DNA from: Adiantum capillus-veneris
Taxonomy: Eukaryota > Streptophyta > Polypodiopsida > Polypodiales > Pteridaceae
Assembly: GCA_014529385.2 (NCBI GenBank)
Contig: CM043969.1
Span: 67,855,676 to 67,919,675, forward strand
DNA length: 64,000 bases
Direction of reading: 5' to 3'
In this document: one piece after another, positions 59,398 to 64,000 of the stretch
How the letters are laid out: each line of letters starts with the position of its first letter
Numbering within the stretch: the first letter of the stretch is position 1
Notes under the pieces: model-generated
Seen by the model: the letters and a program-made list of their open reading frames with translations, nothing else
Told to the model about the DNA's origin: nothing
Databases searched by the model: none
Position numbers and translations under genes: made by a program

Positions 59398-59572
59398 GCA
59401 TTTGGACGCAGAGTCTGAGAGTGAACCGCGAGCCACTCTCTTGTACTTTGATGATTGATTAATACAAAAAGAAATACCAAAAGGGGCGCCAGTCTTTGGG
59501 GCCAATCTCTAGGCACGGAACTCCGTCAGGCCAGTGTAAATCTATTGTGATCTGTGACTTGTTTTGAAGTGG
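59398..59572 (+). repeat. Inverted family B LTR fragment
   Basis: Sense-oriented R-U5 piece (GCAGAGTCTGAGAGTGAA to TTGTTTTGAAGTGG), opposite to the LTR at 58330. Module at 59471-59490 with one change. Confidence 0.8.
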
Positions 59573-60427
59573 CGGGTGGGTATGGGTAAAGGCTTTAACA
59601 ATCCCTGTACCTTATGCCTGTCAAAATTGAGCTTCTGGCATACTAAGCAACTGCGCACAAACTCTTCCACATCGTTTTTGAGTCTCGGCCAAAAAAAAGT
59701 ATCTCTCTACCCCCTTCATGGTGATAGCAATGCCGCAGTGACTCGTAAAAGGTGGACAGTGGCATTCAATCATAACCTTTTCCCTCAACGGTTGTGTAAC
59801 ACACAACATAGTCTTTCTCATCAAGTAGCCTTCCCGAAGGGAGTATCGAGCTACTGTCTCCCCATCTCATATCCGTGTGAAAAATATCTGCAAAATCTGT
59901 ATCTGTGGCATACCGATCGACCATGTCCTCGAAGCTCCTATGATGTATCGCGGAAATAGCCAGAACCAACGGTTTCCGAGACAAAGCATCTACCACCACA
60001 TTCTTTTGTCCCTGCACATGGACAATCTGGAAGTGGAACTGTGACAAGATGTTCGCCCACCGCATTTGCTTTTCCGAAAGCTGCTTCTCTGACAAGAGGT
60101 AGCACAAACTCTGATGGTCTATAAAGACAGTAAAATCCGCTCCGAGTAGGTAATGCCGCCACTGAATAAGAGCATGGATAACCGCCAAAAGCTCTTTCTG
60201 ATAAATCTGTGCTGTCATCTCCGGCCTAGAGAACAAACGACTCTCGTAAGCTATGACATGGCCTTCTTGCATCAAGACCGTACCCAGACTACGACCACAA
60301 GCATCACAATATACTTCAAATGACTTCTGCAAGTCTGACAAAGTCAAAATAGGTCCCGTAGTCAATTTCTCTTTCAATGTCCGAAAGCAAGTCACCTCTG
60401 TGGGTCCCCACGAAAAAGGTACTCCGT
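59573..60427 (-). pseudogene. Family B pol fragment (RNase H to integrase start)
   Basis: FEVYCDACGRSLGTVL, HYLLGADFTVFIDHQSL, VVDALSRKP, then ECHCPPFTSH and MKGVERYFF in a shifted frame. Highly similar to B1 46000-46830. Both ends are abrupt joins, so it is a displaced fragment. Confidence 0.85.
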
Positions 60428-60835
60428 ACCCGCAAGACCGCAGCATCTCCAGCATTTTCTCACAAGCATCCCCAACGTTTTTGGATACCAGCCGCCATCA
60501 AGACTAGCAGCGTTTTCATCATTCAGCCCTAGCCTCGTCGCGGTTGCAGTTCCCGCAACAGCAGCATCAGCGCTTCAGAATTCAGCATTCAGCCCTTAGC
60601 GTTTTCAATATTAAACCCGTAGCCTCACCGTACCCGAAGTACCAAGAACCAGCAGTACCAAAGCACCCTAGGTACCAAATATCTACCGCAAGTACCCGTC
60701 AGCATCCGAGGAGTACCAAGCATCTACGTCAAGTACCATTAGCATCTCAGCACTTAGCATCATTGTATCAGCATTGTGCAAGTAATAAAAGCAAGTACTT
60801 GCTCTAGCAACAGAGCAAGGGGGCCAATTAAAAAG
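60428..60835 (+). repeat. Family F LTR fragment (F3)
   Basis: Repeated CAGCGTTTTCA / ATTCAGCCCT words and GTACCAAG strings. AATAAA at 60784-60789, then the hairpin at 60798-60819 and GGGGGCC. Confidence 0.65.
60798..60819 (+). promoter_or_regulatory. Family F poly(A)-region hairpin (F3)
   Basis: CTTGCTCT, loop AGCAAC, AGAGCAAG: a perfect 8-bp stem whose bases differ from 455-474 on both arms. Confidence 0.65.
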
Positions 60836-60872
60836 TCGACGATGCGGAAGCGTAGAGACCAAGGAGAGTGAG

Positions 60873-60910
<38 letters not shown>

Positions 60911-61284
60911 TCCTGAACCAATCAACCTTCGCAATGAATAATTGAATGTGTATACAATGGAGGCAAGGGGTTGCTTATATAGCAACCTCGGTAAATTGCC
61001 CTACCCAAACTTTGACAAACAAGTAAAATAAATACCTAAAAGCCAAAAGAAATAACAAGATCACATTGGGTAGTTCACTTGAAATGCCAAAACTCAACAC
61101 CCTCTCTGTAGCTCATAGTGGACATCAATAGTGAGACCAAGCGATGAAGAAGCTACCATGGACACCCCAATAGAAGGCCTTGGACTACTAGATACACCTC
61201 GGTTTTGCTGCCCTCAACTTTGTACCTTAGAAGAATGCCATCTTGAGCATCGGTTGCCTTTGTAGAAAATTTGAACTGTAAAAA
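60836..61284 (-). repeat. Family F LTR-like fragment, minus
   Basis: An (AG)n tract at 60876-60908, then GGTTGCTTATATAGCAACC (60970-60987 area), a TATA-like palindrome beside TTGCCCTACCC as in F1 and F4. The rest is unassigned. Confidence 0.45.
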
Positions 61285-62576
61285 TGTCAGGTGCAGCGGA
61301 ATGAATGTTGTATTTTCTCAAGATTAGTGATCTTTATTGCTCAAGGTTCCTTTTAGTTCTTAGGGAAAGAGAGAGCTTTCCGTCTTGTAGAGTGTTGTGG
61401 TCACAAACAAAGTGAGTGGATATTGTGCGTGCAAGTGAATGAGACTGAGAGAAGGAGAGAGAAGAGATACGACACCCGAGAGGTTGTAAAACCCTCCTCC
61501 GAAGGCCCCACTCTCGTCGGCGAGAGTGGTCTACTTTGATTGCACAAAGGTGTACAATGCGAATGCAATGGGACTATGCCGATGACGACGACGGTGATGA
61601 CGACGGCGACTTGATGGCTGAAATCTGAGTTCTTCTATTCGCTGAATTTCGGGACTGTTTTGGTGGCTGAAAATGACTGTTTTGGCTGCGTTTTTCGAGG
61701 CTAAACTTGGGGGAACATCTGCAATTGAATGGGGGCTGATCTGCTGTGCTTCATCTGCTGGTAATCCTGCGTTTTCCAATGCTGAATTTCTGATCCAAAA
61801 ACGCTGGAATGGCAGAGGTGCTGCTGCGTTTTCTGGCTGAAACGGCTGGTTCAAAACACTAAGGCTATGGGTACTGCTGCTGCAAACGGGATGAATCTGC
61901 AACCGCTAGATGACTTGGGGGGTGAGGGCAATCAAGCAAAGGCTGAAATCGCCATGAGATATGGTATGGCTGAGGAAAGGCAAAAACGTTACCAGGCTGA
62001 ACTGTGGGAAAACGCTAATGCTGATGTGGTTCTGTCGCGGGAAAAACACCGAGGGTAGCTGATCTGCAAGGGACTAACGCCACAAGGGGGAAGACTTCAG
62101 GCAATGCTGATGCTCCGTGAAAACGCCAAGGAAGTGGGAGGTATGGCGATGGGGGGTCATGAAGGGGGTACTGCTGAGAAGTTGCCTGTTGAGCGGGAAG
62201 CTCCTGCTGCCTCTTCTGCCAATTACTGCTAACTTGGGTTTGCTTATATATTAACTTAGCAAAATTGCCCTACCTACTTTTGTTGGAAAGTCACTTAAAC
62301 ATAATAAGTGAAAATAACCAATAAATAGGAAAATAGACTAAATGCATTGGAAAATTCCCCTAACTGATGCTAATGGATTCTGATGGGAATTCCAATGATC
62401 ATGTTGTGTGCAACCAGAGGATATGCATCTATGCTAAGTGACTGGACATGCATGGTCTACGAATAGACTCACAAAAGTGCCAGATCACTGCTAATCTAGA
62501 CTTGATTGGACTGACTGAACCTTGCTGTGGTGTAGCTTGTCCACGGACACATAGGGTTGGGATGTGTCACGTGACA
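61285..62576 (-). repeat. Family F LTR (F4)
   Basis: Sense strand TGTCACGTGACA to GCACCTGACA, 1292 bp, flanks AAAAA / AGAAA (4 of 5). TATATA near 62243; hairpin at 61508-61529. Sense U3 shares GTGGACAAGCTA and TCTGGCACTTTT-like blocks with 36678-36790. Confidence 0.7.
61508..61529 (-). promoter_or_regulatory. Family F poly(A)-region hairpin (F4)
   Basis: Sense CCACTCTCG, loop CCGA, CGAGAGTGG then GGCC: a perfect 9-bp stem. Confidence 0.65.
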
Positions 62577-62849
62577 AGAAAACACTACATCCAAGAATCC
62601 CCATTCGTGAACTGTGAACACGTCACGTCCGAAAATAATAATACTCCAAGATAATGAATTGTGGAACACATCCTGTCCATAATCCGACCAACAACAATGG
62701 ATTGGTGCACTCATCCATAGTGTTTTAGATACGTCTCATTGGTTCCTTGCCAGATGCATGTGCCTTGAGCTCCAACCTACGGGTCCAAACACCGATAACT
62801 TGAACTCCAACAACAACGGTTCAAATTAATTATAGGGATCATTGTTTGC
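62577..62849. other. Unassigned sequence
   Basis: No ORF or repeat recognised between the F4 LTR and the copia gag fragment. Confidence 0.4.
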
Positions 62850-63300
62850 CCCTCTCTGCCACTCACAAGCCTCTCCCTGGCTGAAGCTGGTGGTGGCACT
62901 CGTATCCATGTGACTAGAAGGCAGGAGTCCTTCCCAATGTAGACTCCACCACACCAGCAGCCGCTTTGTTGTCCTTCCCTGAGTCACTATCACTGCTTTC
63001 CTCCTGTTGCTTGCTTTTATCTTTGTCCTTTGTAGAATCTCTGTCTTTGCTTTTGATTCTCGATTATGCAATCCTTAGCCAAATGACCACGCTTTCCACA
63101 ATTGTAACAACGGTTCTTCATCTTCTTTTTGGAATCCGAAGTAACAAGTGCTTCACCATGTGCTTCCCCAAAAATCTGAATTTTTGCCTTGAGTTATCAA
63201 CACGACTTCCTCCTTAATGAGAAAAGAGCTGAGCTCATCAAATTCCAGCTTTTCCTTCGTGACTTGAGTAGGCAAGCATGCCATACCAATAGGAGTCAAC
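62850..63300 (-). pseudogene. Copia-type gag fragment with zinc knuckle
   Basis: Minus strand: DELSSFLIKEEV (typical copia gag end), then CYNCGKRGHLAKDC at 63068-63109 (C-x2-C-x4-H-x4-C), then a Ser/Asp-rich tail. Frames change between these parts. Different from element G. Confidence 0.7.
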
Positions 63301-63495
63301 ACCATCTTTCATGGTCATGTGAGAGTGCATGGAGCTCTATCTACCCTAAGTCCATGCACTATGGCCATAGGTATCAACAAAACCCTCATACTTATTTCAA
63401 ACGTTGTTTACTCTTTCTGAATTTAATTTTATCTTCTTGTTGGCAATGTAGAGATTACCTTACCTATCTAGAGTGTGAGTTTGGAGCTAGATGGA
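63301..63495. other. Unassigned, possibly upstream copia gag
   Basis: Lies on the 5' side of the minus-strand copia gag fragment and may continue it; no clear motif. Confidence 0.3.
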
Positions 63496-64000
63496 TGTAA
63501 CAGGCTTGGACACACCAAGCGAGAAATCAATAGCAACACACGAACAGAAACTTCATAATCACTGAACTTCAATAGAGAGAGAGAGAGAGAGTCGACATGG
63601 CCAGCCTAGTTTTGTGCCCAGAGGTATTGGCCCCAAAGTCTGGCGCCCCTTTCGATATTTCTTTATCATTAATCATTGCAAAGTACAACTCCCGAAGGAC
63701 CTCTGCTCTCAAACTCTACGTCCAGATGCCCTGAGGAGTGAGGCCCTTAGGGCTTCTTTATTCTTACAAGGGATGCCCTAAAAGCAGAGCCCCAAAAACA
63801 ATTAAACTCAAAAGCAAATTGTCCCAAAAGCTTTTAGGCCTAAAAACTGCCAAAAAGCAATCAGTGTAATTTGCGGAATTCTGTACTGCCTGCGACGTCA
63901 ACATCTGTCAACGCAAAACGTGAAAATCCGTACTGCCTGCCACGTCAGCATGTCAGCGCATTTTTTGAGATTTCTATATTGCTGTTAGTGTAAATCGCGG
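63496..64000 (-). repeat. Family B LTR, cut by the window end
   Basis: TGTAACAGGCTTGG start, module at 63642-63661 with one change, then the CCACGTCAGCATGTCAGCGC region shared by B LTRs. Whether a full element follows is not visible. Confidence 0.8.

Overview
The window looks like repeat-dense nuclear DNA from a land plant. The reasons are chromodomain-type Ty3/gypsy elements, Ty1/copia remnants, a plant-style LINE, primer-binding sites matching the 3' end of plant initiator-Met tRNA, and one spliced WD40 exon. The species cannot be fixed from this sequence. No tRNA, rRNA, CRISPR array or bacterial-type gene was seen. Almost everything is layered retrotransposons. I use labels A-G for LTR families defined here by shared sequence.

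Layout. 1-3217: a family F LTR piece, a long (TC)n tract, and two decayed family A copies. 3218-13661: a minus-strand family A element (A2) with gag and protease but no reverse transcriptase, split by a plus-strand chromovirus D (5701-11964). 13728-28941: a plus-strand family E element with gag only (TR-GAG-like). Its 3' LTR is split by an apparently intact plus-strand Ty3/gypsy element C (18947-27618). Both A2 and E sit inside a still older family A copy (A0). 29664-33726: a minus-strand copia element (G) lacking integrase. 34869-39308: a minus-strand, pol-less family B copy (B2) carrying a family F LTR. 39870-53449: one LINE cut by a solo B LTR (41183-41767), a near-complete minus-strand B element (B1, 43773-50501), a solo C LTR (50766-52241) and a solo A LTR (52288-52920). 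54279-54530: a minus-strand DCAF8-like WD40 exon, the only host-gene sequence recognised. 55430-64000: decayed C-, B-, F- and copia-type fragments, several scrambled.

Target-site duplications flank most of the insertions and give their order. Element C is the only one whose gag and pol both read through, so it is the best candidate for a recently active element and possible helper. A and E lack pol and would have needed enzymes from another element. The most interesting shared feature is a poly(A)-region module: an AATAAA-like hexamer next to GAAATACCGAAAGGGGCGCC or a variant. It recurs at 16 places in LTRs that are otherwise different. Family F has a hairpin with covarying arms at the corresponding position, and families E and G have inverted repeats next to AATAAA. 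Families B and C also share a single in-frame UAG between gag and pol. All similarities were judged by eye, so family assignments to known clades are provisional.
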